This document shows positions 51,411 through 60,204 of a stretch of DNA of 64,000 nt, piece after piece; within the stretch, counting starts at the first letter, position 1; each line of letters starts with the position of its first letter. The stretch comes from HGM04593 sp045646845. Its GTDB lineage: Bacteria > Bacteroidota > Bacteroidia > Bacteroidales > Bacteroidaceae. The notes under the pieces were generated by a model, which made no database searches, was not told the origin of the DNA, and worked only from the letters and a program-made list of their open reading frames with translations. Made by a program: the position numbers and the translations under genes. Where the stretch lies: the NCBI GenBank assembly GCA_045646845.1, contig JAZRLO010000008.1, forward strand, positions 1 through 64,000, in the 5' to 3' direction.

Positions 51411-52739
51411 ATGAAAACCACATTTCTTGCGTTTAAGTCATTGTTGACGGTTCTTATCTTCAGTTCTGCCTTCTCTATGTCAGCATCGGGGCAGGAACCC
51501 AATAAAAAATTATCGGTAGTGCATCCCGACCCGGGAAATGCAGTTGTATCGTCCGATGGTTCGTTGAAAATCACGCTGCTAACCAAGAAACAGAACTATA
51601 CTGGCGGTCCGCAGGATACACGTGATTCAGCAATATTTTCGCCAAAGTCGGTGAATGTGCATCCGGGCAACAAAAAGTATTATGTCAATTCTCTTGAGGG
51701 TGGTTCCACCGTCGTTTATGAGATGGGTACCAACCGCAAACTTAAGGTGATAAGCCACCGTCTCAACTCGTCGCATGACGGGTTGTGGGGTGACAGTTCC
51801 TCGCTGTATCCTTTCGAGCATTACCCTAAGAGTAACCATTTTATGGGTAAGCCTGTCGAGGCTGTATTCAGTCACGGCGGACGCTATTTGTGGGTGACAT
51901 ATTACAGACGTAACTATGATATCAATGCTCAGGATCCCTCGGCACTTGCTGTCATAGATACCAGCACTGATGAGATAGTAAGACTAATGGAAACCGGTCC
52001 GTTGCCGAAGATGATTGCCGTGTCGCATGACAGCCGTTGCATTGCTGTTTCGCACTGGGGCAACAATACGGTCGGTATAATAAATATTGAGTCCGAAAAT
52101 CCGATGGAGTGGTACCATTCGAAATTGCACGTGGTGGATTATGTGCTTCCTCTCAATTACAGTCTGACAGAACCTGTTAACCGTGATAACGGCAGTGGAT
52201 ATGCGTTGCGTGGAACTGTGTTTACTCCCGATGACCGTTATCTGCTTGTCGGCTGCATGGGCGGCGGTGGCGGTATAGCCGTGATTGACATGAAAGAGGG
52301 AAAGTATCTCGGTCGTGTTATGGGAATGTTGGATGGTGTAAGACATCTTGTGATTGCTGGCGGATATCTTTACCTCAGCGTGAACCGTAGCGGATATGTG
52401 CAGCGTATAGAACTTGACAAGTTTATCGCTGCTGCAAATGGTATTACCGGCAAGACAACTAAACTTACGGGTTGGACAAACTGCAAGGTTGGCATTGGCG
52501 CGCGCACTATAGAAGTTTCGCCTTGTGGACGTTATATTTTTGCGGCCTGCAACAATGCAAGTAGCCTTTATGTAGTTGATGCCAAACAGATGAAGGTGAT
52601 TGCTACAGTTCCTGTCGATTCATATCCTGTAGGTCTTGGCATTTCAAAAGACGGACGCTGTGTGATAACTACGTCGCAAGGGCGTTCCGGCAACGGCGGA
52701 AATGCTGTTGACGTATTTAATGTTGAGTACTTGAAGTGA
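51411..52739 (+). CDS. Secreted beta-propeller (YncE/lactonase-like) protein
   Basis: The signal peptide MKTTFLAFKSLLTVLIFSSA, then FSMSASGQ, favours the ATG at 51411 over an upstream GTG at 51390. The mature part shows six or seven repeats of the type AVIDTSTDEIVRLMETG...PKMIAVSHDSRCIAVS and GIAVIDMKEGKYLGRVMG, with TIEVSPCGRYIFAACN and GLGISKDGRCVITTS. This is the pattern of a seven-bladed 40-residue propeller as in YncE or surface-layer lactonase-like proteins. It has no catalytic signature I can name. It may bind ligands at the envelope. The terminator at 52804 ends the transcript. Confidence 0.85.
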   Translation: MKTTFLAFKSLLTVLIFSSAFSMSASGQEPNKKLSVVHPDPGNAVVSSDGSLKITLLTKKQNYTGGPQDTRDSAIFSPKSVNVHPGNKKYYVNSLEGGSTVVYEMGTNRKLKVISHRLNSSHDGLWGDSSSLYPFEHYPKSNHFMGKPVEAVFSHGGRYLWVTYYRRNYDINAQDPSALAVIDTSTDEIVRLMETGPLPKMIAVSHDSRCIAVSHWGNNTVGIINIESENPMEWYHSKLHVVDYVLPLNYSLTEPVNRDNGSGYALRGTVFTPDDRYLLVGCMGGGGGIAVIDMKEGKYLGRVMGMLDGVRHLVIAGGYLYLSVNRSGYVQRIELDKFIAAANGITGKTTKLTGWTNCKVGIGARTIEVSPCGRYIFAACNNASSLYVVDAKQMKVIATVPVDSYPVGLGISKDGRCVITTSQGRSGNGGNAVDVFNVEYLK

Positions 52740-52803
52740 AGCTGCTAAACGATATGTAAAATAGGTTGACTGAAAGACGGATAAATTTGTTGTTATACTA
52801 GCA

Positions 52804-52847
52804 AAAGAATTGGCGACCCGAAAGTAATTTTGGGTCGCCAATTCTTT
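52804..52847. terminator. Bidirectional terminator between convergent genes
   Basis: AAAGAATTGGCGACCC and its exact complement (16 bp) around a 12-base loop, T-rich on both 3' sides. Confidence 0.85.
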
Positions 52848-52864
52848 GTCTTGAACTTTACGGG

Positions 52865-53338
52865 TTAATTCCTTTTCTCTCCCCTGTCCCTTCTTTGCGT
52901 CATCTTATGCATGAGGTCCCGTTGGAATGTTATGAGTGCGCGCTGCACCTTGAGAAGCTTCTGCGGAGGTATTGTTTTAAGGTACTTCGCGGTGTACTCT
53001 TTCTCAAGTTTAGCTATTTCAATCTTTACATCAGCCATCTTGTTAATGAATGCGGCGCATTGTTCCTCCGACATCTTTTCTCCGCTTTTTCTGTTTATGT
53101 CCTTATGGGCATTCTGCTGAAGATCGAACTTCTTTTTCTGCAGTTCAAAGAATATGGGGAAGAATGCGTTTGCCTCTTCTTGTGTAAGTCCGGCCTTTTC
53201 AGTGATGTATTCCTTCTGTTTTGCCTGGTACTCTTCGTGTGAGAAATGTTTTCTGCCCTTCTGGGCCATAGCTCCTGTTGCAATGCAGAGTGTCAGGGCG
53301 AATATTGCGACAGTTCTGAATCCGATTATTGTTTTCAT
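52865..53338 (-). CDS. Small secreted Spy/CpxP-like helical protein
   Basis: 157 residues with signal peptide MKTIIGFRTVAIFALTLCIA, then TGAMAQ. The mature part is highly charged and helical, with ITEKAGLTQEEANAFFPIFF (an LTxxE-type Spy-like phrase), a long Lys/Gln-rich helix and a basic end. Proteins like this commonly sit beside ECF sigma factors in Bacteroidales and may sense envelope or metal stress. It is the last gene of the rnz, sigma, anti-sigma, spy-like group, 12 bases after the putative anti-sigma gene. Confidence 0.7.
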   Translation of the reverse strand: MKTIIGFRTVAIFALTLCIATGAMAQKGRKHFSHEEYQAKQKEYITEKAGLTQEEANAFFPIFFELQKKKFDLQQNAHKDINRKSGEKMSEEQCAAFINKMADVKIEIAKLEKEYTAKYLKTIPPQKLLKVQRALITFQRDLMHKMTQRRDRGEKRN

Positions 53339-53350
53339 ATTCTGGGTGGT

Positions 53351-53734
53351 TTATTCGTTTTCTGTGAGATAACTGTAGAATGTGTAATCGTCAATGGGGT
53401 AGCAGCTCAGCAGATTGTCGATGTATTCCGCATCGAGTTCATAGGTGTCGTTTTCCGGAGTTTCCTGAAGTGAAGCCGTGTGCGCAGCCCCGTTTCCTGT
53501 TGCTTGGTCATTGACTGCTCCGGATTTTCCTAACAGTGAGAATGATACAGTTGCTATGATTGCAACTGTAGCCGCATAGCTTGCCCATTTTATCCAAGCT
53601 ATGGAGCGGATGTTGCCGCGTCTCAGACCATGAGTGCCGCAACTGTTCCTGAGAATATCCCTTTCCAGGTTGTCGAAATATCCTTCGGGTGTGCCGAACG
53701 GGTTCTTTCCGTTGTCGTAGTTCTTCAGTTCCAT
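53351..53734 (-). CDS. Putative anti-sigma factor, single membrane span
   Basis: 127 residues. A cytoplasmic N-terminus (NPFGTPEGYFDNLERDIL) is typical of small Bacteroidales proteins encoded after ECF sigma genes. It is followed by a basic stretch and one membrane helix (WASYAATVAIIATVSFSLLG, about 50-69), then an acidic periplasmic tail (LDAEYIDNLLSCYPIDDYTF). The topology and position right after the sigma gene fit a membrane anti-sigma factor. There is no zinc-finger signature, so the role rests on context. Confidence 0.65.
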   Translation of the reverse strand: MELKNYDNGKNPFGTPEGYFDNLERDILRNSCGTHGLRRGNIRSIAWIKWASYAATVAIIATVSFSLLGKSGAVNDQATGNGAAHTASLQETPENDTYELDAEYIDNLLSCYPIDDYTFYSYLTENE

Positions 53735-53778
53735 TTTTAAATTCCGTTACCTATTTGATTGCTTTGCACCACAAAGGT

Positions 53779-54330
53779 TTAACCTTTGTCGTTCAAGTAT
53801 GTTTCGATTTTTTTTACGGCAATGTGGTACGATGCTTTCAAAGCACCTACGCTTGTCCCGAGAATCTCGGAAATCTCTTCGTATTTCATGTTTTCGAAGT
53901 ATTTCATGTTGAAAGCTATACGTTGCTTTTCAGGGAGTTGCGCAACGGCTTCCCTCAACAAAGCATCAGCCTTGTTGCCACTGAAATACGTGTCGCTCTC
54001 AAGCTGCTCCGCAACGGCACCTTCCGGGCTGTCAAGCGGTATGTTGTTCTGCTTCTTTCCCAAGAATGTCAGAGTCTCGTTTATGGCAATGCGGTAGAGC
54101 CATGTGGATATGAGCGAATCGCCACGGAACTTTTCTATGTTGTTCCAGGCTTTCATGAAGGTGTTCTGTACAATGTCGTTGGTGTCGTCATGCGACAGTA
54201 CCATGTTTCTTACATGCCAGTATATCTGTTGGCTGTATTGCTTTACTATCGCAGAAAAGGCGGAGCTCCTCAAGTTGTTGTCCTTGAGATCCCTAATGAT
54301 TGTTCCTTCATCGTATTTGTAGTTTGCCAC
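53779..54330 (-). CDS. ECF-family RNA polymerase sigma factor
   Basis: Region 2 contains YWHVRNMVLSHDDTNDIVQN, then TFMKAWNNIEKFRGDSLIST and WLYRIAINETL. Region 4 contains LPEKQRIAFNMKYFENMKYE and EISEILGTSVGALKASYHIA. I use a GTG at 54330 (preceded by AAGGAAAG) because it gives the usual length of about 183 residues and avoids a 65-base overlap with rnz. The frame also has ATGs at 54444 and 54453 inside rnz. With its putative anti-sigma and Spy-like neighbours it probably controls an envelope stress response. Confidence 0.88.
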   Translation of the reverse strand: MANYKYDEGTIIRDLKDNNLRSSAFSAIVKQYSQQIYWHVRNMVLSHDDTNDIVQNTFMKAWNNIEKFRGDSLISTWLYRIAINETLTFLGKKQNNIPLDSPEGAVAEQLESDTYFSGNKADALLREAVAQLPEKQRIAFNMKYFENMKYEEISEILGTSVGALKASYHIAVKKIETYLNDKG

Positions 54331-54388
54331 CTTTCCTTGTGTTTCATTTTTAGACTCTTGTACCGCTTCAAAGTTTAATCCTTGAATT

Positions 54389-55303
54389 TCAAATAGTGAA
54401 AGTTTTTCCTTCTTGGGCGCATTCAGTGCCGGGGAATATTTCATTCGCTTCATACTTGAGGTGGCTTTCGTCTTCGTATCGTGACGAGAAGTGGCCTATG
54501 ATGAGACGCTTGACTCCGGCTTCCTTTGCTATTTCTGCGGCCTGACGCGCTGTGGAGTGGTGTGTGGTTGCGGCGCGTTCCTTCTCCTGCTCGGCAAAAG
54601 TTGCTTCGTGGTAGAGCAGGTCAACATTCTTGAGGTACTTGCAGTTATCGGGGCATGGGAGCGTGTCGCTGCAGTATGCGTAGCTGCGCGAAGGGTCGGC
54701 CTCTTTTGTGAGTCTTCCGTTCGGGATAATCTCTCCTTCTAAGGTTGTGTAGTCGGCTCCGTCCTTGATGGCCTGGCGCATGTAGGCCGGTATGTTGTAA
54801 AAGTTGGCCACATCGCCTATGAGGTGTCTCTTTTTTGGCTTTTCGCGGAAGATGAAACCACAGCATGGGATACGGTGTCTCTGCGGCAGGGTCTCTACGG
54901 TGATTGTGTTGTCTTCGTATATCACGGCATGTTCTGTGGCGTCTATCGCATGAAAGAATACCGGGTAGTTCATCCCTTTGCAGTAGAAGTCGAGTTGCGG
55001 TTGCATCAGCTTTTCAAGCATTGCATCCGCATAAATGTGAAGCGGGGCAGTGCGTCCGAGCATTGAGAATGTTGACATCAGTCCGATAAGCCCGAAGCAG
55101 TGGTCGCCGTGCAGGTGTGATATGAAGATGTGGTTTATGAATGAGAAATGTATATGTCCACGGCGGAGCTGCAACTGAGTTCCTTCTCCGCAGTCTATCA
55201 TGAACTGTTTGTTCCCTATTTTTATTACCTGTGAGCTGGCATTGTGTCGGGTGGTGGGCAGTGCTGAACCGCACCCCAGTATGTGTATCTCAAATGGTTC
55301 CAT
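54389..55303 (-). CDS. rnz: Ribonuclease Z
   Basis: Cuts the 3' extension of tRNA precursors. A metallo-beta-lactamase fold: LGCGSALPTTRHNASSQVI, DCGEGTQLQLRRG, FISHLHGDHCFGL (HxHxDH zinc site), YCSDTLP and HSTARQAAEIAKEAG, then IIGHFSSRY. The length of 304 is typical. It starts eight bases from its -7 box, so its mRNA is nearly leaderless. It is probably co-transcribed with the sigma operon. Confidence 0.95.
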   Translation of the reverse strand: MEPFEIHILGCGSALPTTRHNASSQVIKIGNKQFMIDCGEGTQLQLRRGHIHFSFINHIFISHLHGDHCFGLIGLMSTFSMLGRTAPLHIYADAMLEKLMQPQLDFYCKGMNYPVFFHAIDATEHAVIYEDNTITVETLPQRHRIPCCGFIFREKPKKRHLIGDVANFYNIPAYMRQAIKDGADYTTLEGEIIPNGRLTKEADPSRSYAYCSDTLPCPDNCKYLKNVDLLYHEATFAEQEKERAATTHHSTARQAAEIAKEAGVKRLIIGHFSSRYEDESHLKYEANEIFPGTECAQEGKTFTI

Positions 55304-55310
55304 AGCTTCG

Positions 55311-55342
55311 CAAATTTACTTATTAGAGTGTTAAAAAGCAAA
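55311..55342 (-). promoter_or_regulatory. Promoter for rnz
   Basis: The minus strand shows TTTG (55339-55342), a 20-bp spacer and TAAATTTG (55311-55318), both perfect. The -7 box ends only 7 bases before the ATG, implying a leaderless or nearly leaderless transcript. Confidence 0.75.
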
Positions 55343-55374
55343 TACTCTATCACTATTGTAATAAAAAAGGTAAT

Positions 55375-55615
55375 AATATAGATGTTGACCCAACACTTCA
55401 AAACTCATCATTTGTGTCATATCGACCGTATGTGAGATATCTCATGTTCTGTATTGGAGTTCCTTTGACAATCCTTGCTTACCGCAACCTGCACGGCGCA
55501 AACTTCGCCTGCGCTACGTGTGACCAACTGCTGCAGGCATTCTCGAACTAAAGTTTCGTCACTGCGTTCTGTCGGGGTGACATTACAGAGACATTCTGAG
55601 GTGACTGCTATATCA
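55375..55615. repeat. Larger, degraded copy of the AATATAG...GTTGACC element
   Basis: The left end AATATAGATGTTGACC is identical to the element at 41537. The right end GGTGACTGCTATAT is a decayed form of GGTCAACAGCTATATT. The interior has CTACGTGTGACC and GTGACATT...ACATTCTGAGG phrases. The rest of this rnz-rpsA gap holds only the rpsA terminator. Confidence 0.55.
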
Positions 55616-55630
55616 TTGCTTATAAAAAAT

Positions 55631-55654
55631 CAAGGCTGTCCGCGGACAGCCTTG
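55631..55654 (-). terminator. rpsA terminator
   Basis: A 24-bp perfect palindrome (CAAGGCTGTCCG and complement) followed on the minus strand by ATTTTTTATA. Confidence 0.88.
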
Positions 55655-55679
55655 ACCATAGATGTTGTGAATAATTCAA

Positions 55680-57473
55680 TTATTCGCCAGCCTCGAGCTT
55701 GCTCTTGAGAGCAGCAAGTGCATCGATGTCACCGAGGGTTGTAGAAGCTGCCTGGTTCTGGATAGCAGGAACTGCCTCCTCAGCTGCCTTCTTGCTCTTG
55801 CGAGCTGCTGCAGCGGCCTTCTTCTCAGCCTTCTCTTCCTCCTTTGCTGCATCCTCGAAGATGCGGCTGTGAGAAAGGATGATTCTCTTGGCCTCCTTGT
55901 TGAACTCGATTACCTTGAACTGGAGCTTCTCGTCAGCAGCAGCCTGTGTGCCGTCCTCCTTAACGAGGTGCTTTGGAGTAGCGAAGCCCTCAACACCGTA
56001 GGGGAGAGATACAACTGCGCCCTTGTCGATGAGCTCGGTGATAACACCCTCGTGGATAGAACCTACTGTGAATACTGTCTCGAATACATCCCAGGGGTTC
56101 TCCTCGAGCTGCTTGTGACCAAGGCTCAGACGGCGGTTCTCCTTGTCGATTTCAAGAACCTGAACGTCGATAGCCTCACCGATCTGAGTGAACTCAGAGG
56201 GGTGCTTAACCTTCTTTGTCCAAGAGAGGTCGCTGATGTGGATAAGGCCGTCAACACCCTCCTCAATCTCAACGAAGATACCGAAGTTTGTGAAGTTGCG
56301 AACCTTTGCAGTGTGCTTTGAACCGATAGGATACTTCTCCTCGATGTTTGTCCAGGGATCCTCCTTGAGCTGCTTGATACCGAGAGACATCTTGCGCTCG
56401 TCGCGGTCGAGTGTGAGGATAACTGCCTCTACCTCTTCGCCAACCTTCATGAAGTCCTGAGCTGAACGCAGGTGCTGGTTCCAAGACATCTCAGAAACGT
56501 GGATAAGACCCTCAACGCCGGGAGCAATCTCGATGAACGCACCGTAGTCTGCCATAACGACAACCTTACCCTTAACAACGTCACCAACCTTGAGGTCTGC
56601 GTCGATAGCATCCCATGGGTGCGGAGTGAGCTGCTTCAAGCCGAGAGCGATACGCTTCTTCTCGTCATCGAAGTCGAGGATAACAACGTTGATCTTCTGG
56701 TCGAGTGATACAACCTCTGTAGGATCGTTTACGCGGCCCCAAGAGAGGTCTGTGATGTGGATGAGACCGTCAACGCCACCGAGGTCGATGAATACACCAT
56801 AAGAGGTGATGTTCTTGACTGTACCCTCGAGTACCTGACCCTTCTCGAGTGTGCTGATGATCTTCTTCTTCTGCTCCTCAAGCTCAGCCTCGATGAGTGC
56901 CTTGTGAGAAACAACGACATTCTTGAATTCCTGGTTGATCTTAACAATCTTGAAGTCTTCTGTCTGGCCAACGTATGCATCGTAGTCACGGATAGGCTTA
57001 ACGTCAATCTGTGAACCGGGCAAGAATGCCTCGATACCGAATACGTCAACAATCATACCGCCCTTAGTGCGGCACTTGATGTAACCACGTACAACTGCCT
57101 GCTCCTCCATTGCCTTGTTGACAAGCTCCCAAGAGCGGCTTGCGCGTGCTTTCTTGTGTGAAAGGCTCAACTGACCCTTCTTGTCCTCGAGGTTCTCGAT
57201 ATAAACCTCTACCTGGTCACCTACCTTGAGCTCTGGGTTGTAACGGAACTCGCTGATAGGAATGATAGCGTCCTGCTTGTAATCGATGCTTACGATTACC
57301 TCACGCTTGTTGATACCGATAACAGTACCGTTTACTACTTCGCGGCTGGATACCTTGTTGAGAGTGCTGTCATAAGCCTGCTCCAGCTGCTCGTGTGAGA
57401 GACCTGAGATGTTCTCACCTTTTTCGTACGAATCCCAATTGAAATCGGGTGTACCTGTTAGAATTTCGCTCAT
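55680..57473 (-). CDS. rpsA: 30S ribosomal protein S1
   Basis: 597 residues with six S1 RNA-binding domains from about residue 40 to 530. The clear ones read GTVKNITSYGVFIDLGGVDG, then LIHITDLSWGRV; GKVVVMADYGAFIEIAPGVE, then GLIHVSEMSW; and AKVRNFTNFGIFVEIEEGVD, then GLIHISDLSW. A low-complexity Lys/Ala/Glu C-terminal tail follows (KEEEKAEKKAAAAARKSKKA). S1 binds mRNA leaders at the 30S platform. It has its own promoter and terminator. Confidence 0.97.
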   Translation of the reverse strand: MSEILTGTPDFNWDSYEKGENISGLSHEQLEQAYDSTLNKVSSREVVNGTVIGINKREVIVSIDYKQDAIIPISEFRYNPELKVGDQVEVYIENLEDKKGQLSLSHKKARASRSWELVNKAMEEQAVVRGYIKCRTKGGMIVDVFGIEAFLPGSQIDVKPIRDYDAYVGQTEDFKIVKINQEFKNVVVSHKALIEAELEEQKKKIISTLEKGQVLEGTVKNITSYGVFIDLGGVDGLIHITDLSWGRVNDPTEVVSLDQKINVVILDFDDEKKRIALGLKQLTPHPWDAIDADLKVGDVVKGKVVVMADYGAFIEIAPGVEGLIHVSEMSWNQHLRSAQDFMKVGEEVEAVILTLDRDERKMSLGIKQLKEDPWTNIEEKYPIGSKHTAKVRNFTNFGIFVEIEEGVDGLIHISDLSWTKKVKHPSEFTQIGEAIDVQVLEIDKENRRLSLGHKQLEENPWDVFETVFTVGSIHEGVITELIDKGAVVSLPYGVEGFATPKHLVKEDGTQAAADEKLQFKVIEFNKEAKRIILSHSRIFEDAAKEEEKAEKKAAAAARKSKKAAEEAVPAIQNQAASTTLGDIDALAALKSKLEAGE

Positions 57474-57523
57474 AAATTTGTAAAAGTTAATGAGTTAGAC
57501 ATTATGTTGATAGAATTCGGGCG

Positions 57524-57531
57524 CAAAGATA
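57524..57531 (-). promoter_or_regulatory. -7 box for rpsA
   Basis: The minus strand reads TATCTTTG in the context GTATCTTTGCGCC, 51 bases before the ATG. No good -33 TTTG at 19-21 bp was found. Confidence 0.55.
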
Positions 57532-57656
57532 CAACTTTTTCCGCAAATACGGACTTTTTCTTTCATATTTTTTGCGCTTTCCTGTTTTGTTTCCGTTTTT
57601 CTTCCCTTTTCGTATCTGCAGCGACCTGGCCGGCATGAGGCTTTTCTCTCCATTGG

Positions 57657-57687
57657 TTTTGTAGTTTGCAAATAATTCGTAAATTTG
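57657..57687 (+). promoter_or_regulatory. Promoter for marC
   Basis: TTTT (57657-57660, one mismatch), a 19-bp spacer and TAAATTTG (57680-57687), 52 bases before the ATG. Confidence 0.55.
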
Positions 57688-57739
57688 CCGTCATAAAGGA
57701 TATTTCTTACCTTATAATATGTTATAATAAAAAAGTATT

Positions 57740-58339
57740 ATGGATTTTTTCTCGTCTTTCAGTGGAACTGAATTCCTGAGTGCGTTCATCGTTCTTTTTG
57801 CTATTATTGACCCTATAGGCATAATGCCCATTGTCCTGTCGCTGCGTGAAAAGGGTAAGGTTATAAACGTGAAGAAGGCTGTGTGCTATTCGTTCGCGCT
57901 TATGTTTCTTTTCTTCTTTGTAGGAGACTGGATTCTCAATCTTTTTGGGGTCGATATCAATTCGTTTGCTGTTGCCGGCGGTGTCATCATCTTCCTTATG
58001 TCGCTTGAGATGATTCTTGATGTCGAAATATTCAAGGATTCCTCTCATTTGGCGAACAACGCGACATTCGTTCCTTTAGTATTCCCATTGCTTGCAGGAG
58101 CCGGCTCGTTCACGACACTGCTTTCGCTTAAGGCCGAGTATGCTCAGGTAAACATCCTTGCAGCTCTGAGTTTGAATGCTGTGGCTGTTTTCTTCATATT
58201 GTCATCATCGGCACTTGTGGCGAAAATGCTCGGAAAAGGTGGTATATATTTTACACGAAAGTTCTTCGGAATAATCCTTCTTGCCATTTCGGTAAAACTC
58301 TTGACATCTAATCTCCTGCATTTTATACATTCATTATAA
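57740..58339 (+). CDS. MarC family integral membrane protein
   Basis: 199 residues with six hydrophobic helices, the standard MarC (UPF0056) size. The family phrases FAIIDPIGIMPIVLSL (first helix, conserved Asp-Pro-Ile-Gly) and FVPLVFPLLAGAGSFTTLL (central helix, Pro-Gly pair) are clear. The function of the family is unresolved; early links to multiple antibiotic resistance were not confirmed. It is a single-gene unit bounded by its own promoter and a shared terminator. Confidence 0.9.
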   Translation: MDFFSSFSGTEFLSAFIVLFAIIDPIGIMPIVLSLREKGKVINVKKAVCYSFALMFLFFFVGDWILNLFGVDINSFAVAGGVIIFLMSLEMILDVEIFKDSSHLANNATFVPLVFPLLAGAGSFTTLLSLKAEYAQVNILAALSLNAVAVFFILSSSALVAKMLGKGGIYFTRKFFGIILLAISVKLLTSNLLHFIHSL

Positions 58340-58352
58340 TATAAGCAGAAAT

Positions 58353-58392
58353 AAAATGTCAGCGGGCCGGAATTCCGGCCCTCTGACATTTT
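58353..58392. terminator. Bidirectional terminator between marC and apbE
   Basis: AAAATGTCAG...CTGACATTTT encloses the palindrome GGGCCGGAATTCCGGCCC, giving a nearly continuous stem with A/T flanks on both sides. Confidence 0.85.
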
Positions 58393-58432
58393 GGGGTGTA
58401 GGGTTTCGCCTGGCTATCGGCATCTGTCCGTG

Positions 58433-59503
58433 TCATTGAATAAGGTATTCATCGAATCCTTCGCTCATGCATTCCTGCATTTCTCCATTCTCGTCCGAAT
58501 AGATGAAATACCCCTCAACAGAACTCTCCCTGCTGCATATCTCCAATGCTTTGTCAACACCCATGACCATGAATGCTGTAGCGTAAGCATCAGCAGTAGC
58601 GCAGTCTCCGGCAATAATCGTGGCAGACAATAAAGAGTGTTCTACCGGGTAACCGGTCTTGGGGTCTATCGTGTGTGCGTATTTCTTTCCGTTGACAATG
58701 CGGTAGTTGCGGTAGTTGCCCGATGTTGCCATGCACTTGTTGTCGAGTCTGACAATACCCGAAAGTTCTTTGTTCTCGCCGCTTCTGTCGTTTACAGGTT
58801 TGTTTATGCCTATGCTCCAGGCTTCCCCCTTGGGGTTCTTACCGTTGGCCACTATTTCGCCTCCAATCTCAACCATGAAGTCCCTGATGCCTTTACGTGT
58901 CAGCATCTTTGCCACGGCATCGCAGCCGTATCCCTTTGCTATGGCACTGCAGTCGAGCATAATGCGGCTGTCATCCTTAATCACGGCTCCGTTCTCTATC
59001 CTTATCTTGCCGTATCCGACAAGTCCGCGAAGCGAATCGACGCTGGCACTGTCAACCGCGGTGTTATTCTTGAAGCCGAACCCCCATGCATTCACTAATG
59101 GCGCTACTGTTATGTCAAATGCACCGTCAGTCTTTTCCGACATCTTCAGGGCAAGGTTGAACACTTCGGTAAACATCTCGTCTGTGGCCGTGTTCTTGTT
59201 CTCGTTTATTGCCGTAATGGTCGAATTCTTGTTGAATGGCGAGAGTGACATGTCAACGTTGAGCAGGGTGTTGCCTATTTCGCTGCTGAGGTCTTCCTCC
59301 GATTTGTATATGATTGAACATGTTGTGCCGAATACTTTGCCTTCGGTTCTTGAGTATCCTTCGGAAACCTTTACTCTCTTTATCTCAATGTTCGAATTCT
59401 CTTTTTTGGTCTCCTCTTCGTAGTTGTTCCTTATTATAATTGCCGTTGCAACCATGAGGAAAAGCAGGAACAGTATTCTCCAGATATTAAGTTTTCTATT
59501 CAT
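58433..59503 (-). CDS. apbE: FAD:protein FMN transferase
   Basis: Attaches FMN covalently to Thr residues of proteins such as the NqrB, NqrC or RnfG subunits. One N-terminal membrane helix (WRILFLLFLMVATAIII) anchors it toward the periplasm. The ApbE fold shows FGTTCSIIY, SLSPFNKNSTI, FDITVAPLVNAWGFG (FAD site), ALDCSAIAKGYGCD-like DCSAIAKGYG, MVEIGGEIVANGKN and HTIDPKTGYPVEH, then AYATAFMVMG. The length of 356 is usual. It is the last gene of an operon headed by a DUF4199 gene, six bases after the DUF6048 gene. No Nqr/Rnf gene is in view. Confidence 0.93.
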   Translation of the reverse strand: MNRKLNIWRILFLLFLMVATAIIIRNNYEEETKKENSNIEIKRVKVSEGYSRTEGKVFGTTCSIIYKSEEDLSSEIGNTLLNVDMSLSPFNKNSTITAINENKNTATDEMFTEVFNLALKMSEKTDGAFDITVAPLVNAWGFGFKNNTAVDSASVDSLRGLVGYGKIRIENGAVIKDDSRIMLDCSAIAKGYGCDAVAKMLTRKGIRDFMVEIGGEIVANGKNPKGEAWSIGINKPVNDRSGENKELSGIVRLDNKCMATSGNYRNYRIVNGKKYAHTIDPKTGYPVEHSLLSATIIAGDCATADAYATAFMVMGVDKALEICSRESSVEGYFIYSDENGEMQECMSEGFDEYLIQ

Positions 59504-59508
59504 CTTTT

Positions 59509-60204
59509 TTATAGTGGAAAGTCATATATTATACTATATGTGCCGCCGAAGCCTGTGCTTTGGTTGATGCCGTATCCCGGTATGTACCACATGTTGGAGT
59601 TGCTTCCTTCCTTTTGGGTGAACCTTATCTTGTATCTTATGCTCCATCCCATATGCAGGCCTTTGTATATGTTGACCTTTATTCCGGCACCTATTTCTCC
59701 CCATAAGCAACTGCCACTTATGTTTTTGAGGTCAAGTGCGACCGAACCTCCCCATACGGGGTCTGTTATGGGCGGTGTGGTGACATCGTATTCAAAACCG
59801 CTCCAAGCTATGCGTGCAAGTCCATAAACATAGTGCTTCGGGTTGGGGTTCTCATCGTTTGTGAGGAAGTTGTAGTTTAGCCCCAGTTTGTAGTACGGGG
59901 CTGCCGTGCGGTATTTTATCCCAAAGGTTTCGTCTGTCGTATTGCACCATCCGAATCCGACCTCCGCAATGGGGTAGAAACGGTTCCCCAGGTTGGCTTC
60001 CACTGCAATCTCGGCACTTGTATAGTCATCGAGCAGGGAGTATGCGAAGCCGAACAGGTCGGCCGACACTCCTATGCCGTTGAAGGAGAACATGGACTTC
60101 CAATTGCCGCTCTTTTCTTCTTCTGCGGCCTTCTCCTGCGCATGACCACAGAAGGGGAGTACCAGCATGATGCTAATCAATAAAGTATAGCTTGATATTC
60201 TCAT
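59509..60204 (-). CDS. DUF6048 family predicted outer-membrane beta-barrel protein
   Basis: 231 residues with signal peptide (YTLLISIMLVLPFCGHAQ). Alternating aromatic strands end in a Phe-containing strand (GGTYSIIYDFPL), as in small outer-membrane barrels. Family-typical phrases are GIGVSADLFGFAYSLLDDYT, KLGLNYNFL, GLARIAWSGFEYDV and GIKVNIYKGLHMGWSIRYK. The family, as I recognise it, is Bacteroidales-specific with unknown function. The gene start overlaps the DUF6452 gene by 32 bases, so the pair is tightly linked and may form an envelope complex. Confidence 0.78.
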   Translation of the reverse strand: MRISSYTLLISIMLVLPFCGHAQEKAAEEEKSGNWKSMFSFNGIGVSADLFGFAYSLLDDYTSAEIAVEANLGNRFYPIAEVGFGWCNTTDETFGIKYRTAAPYYKLGLNYNFLTNDENPNPKHYVYGLARIAWSGFEYDVTTPPITDPVWGGSVALDLKNISGSCLWGEIGAGIKVNIYKGLHMGWSIRYKIRFTQKEGSNSNMWYIPGYGINQSTGFGGTYSIIYDFPL

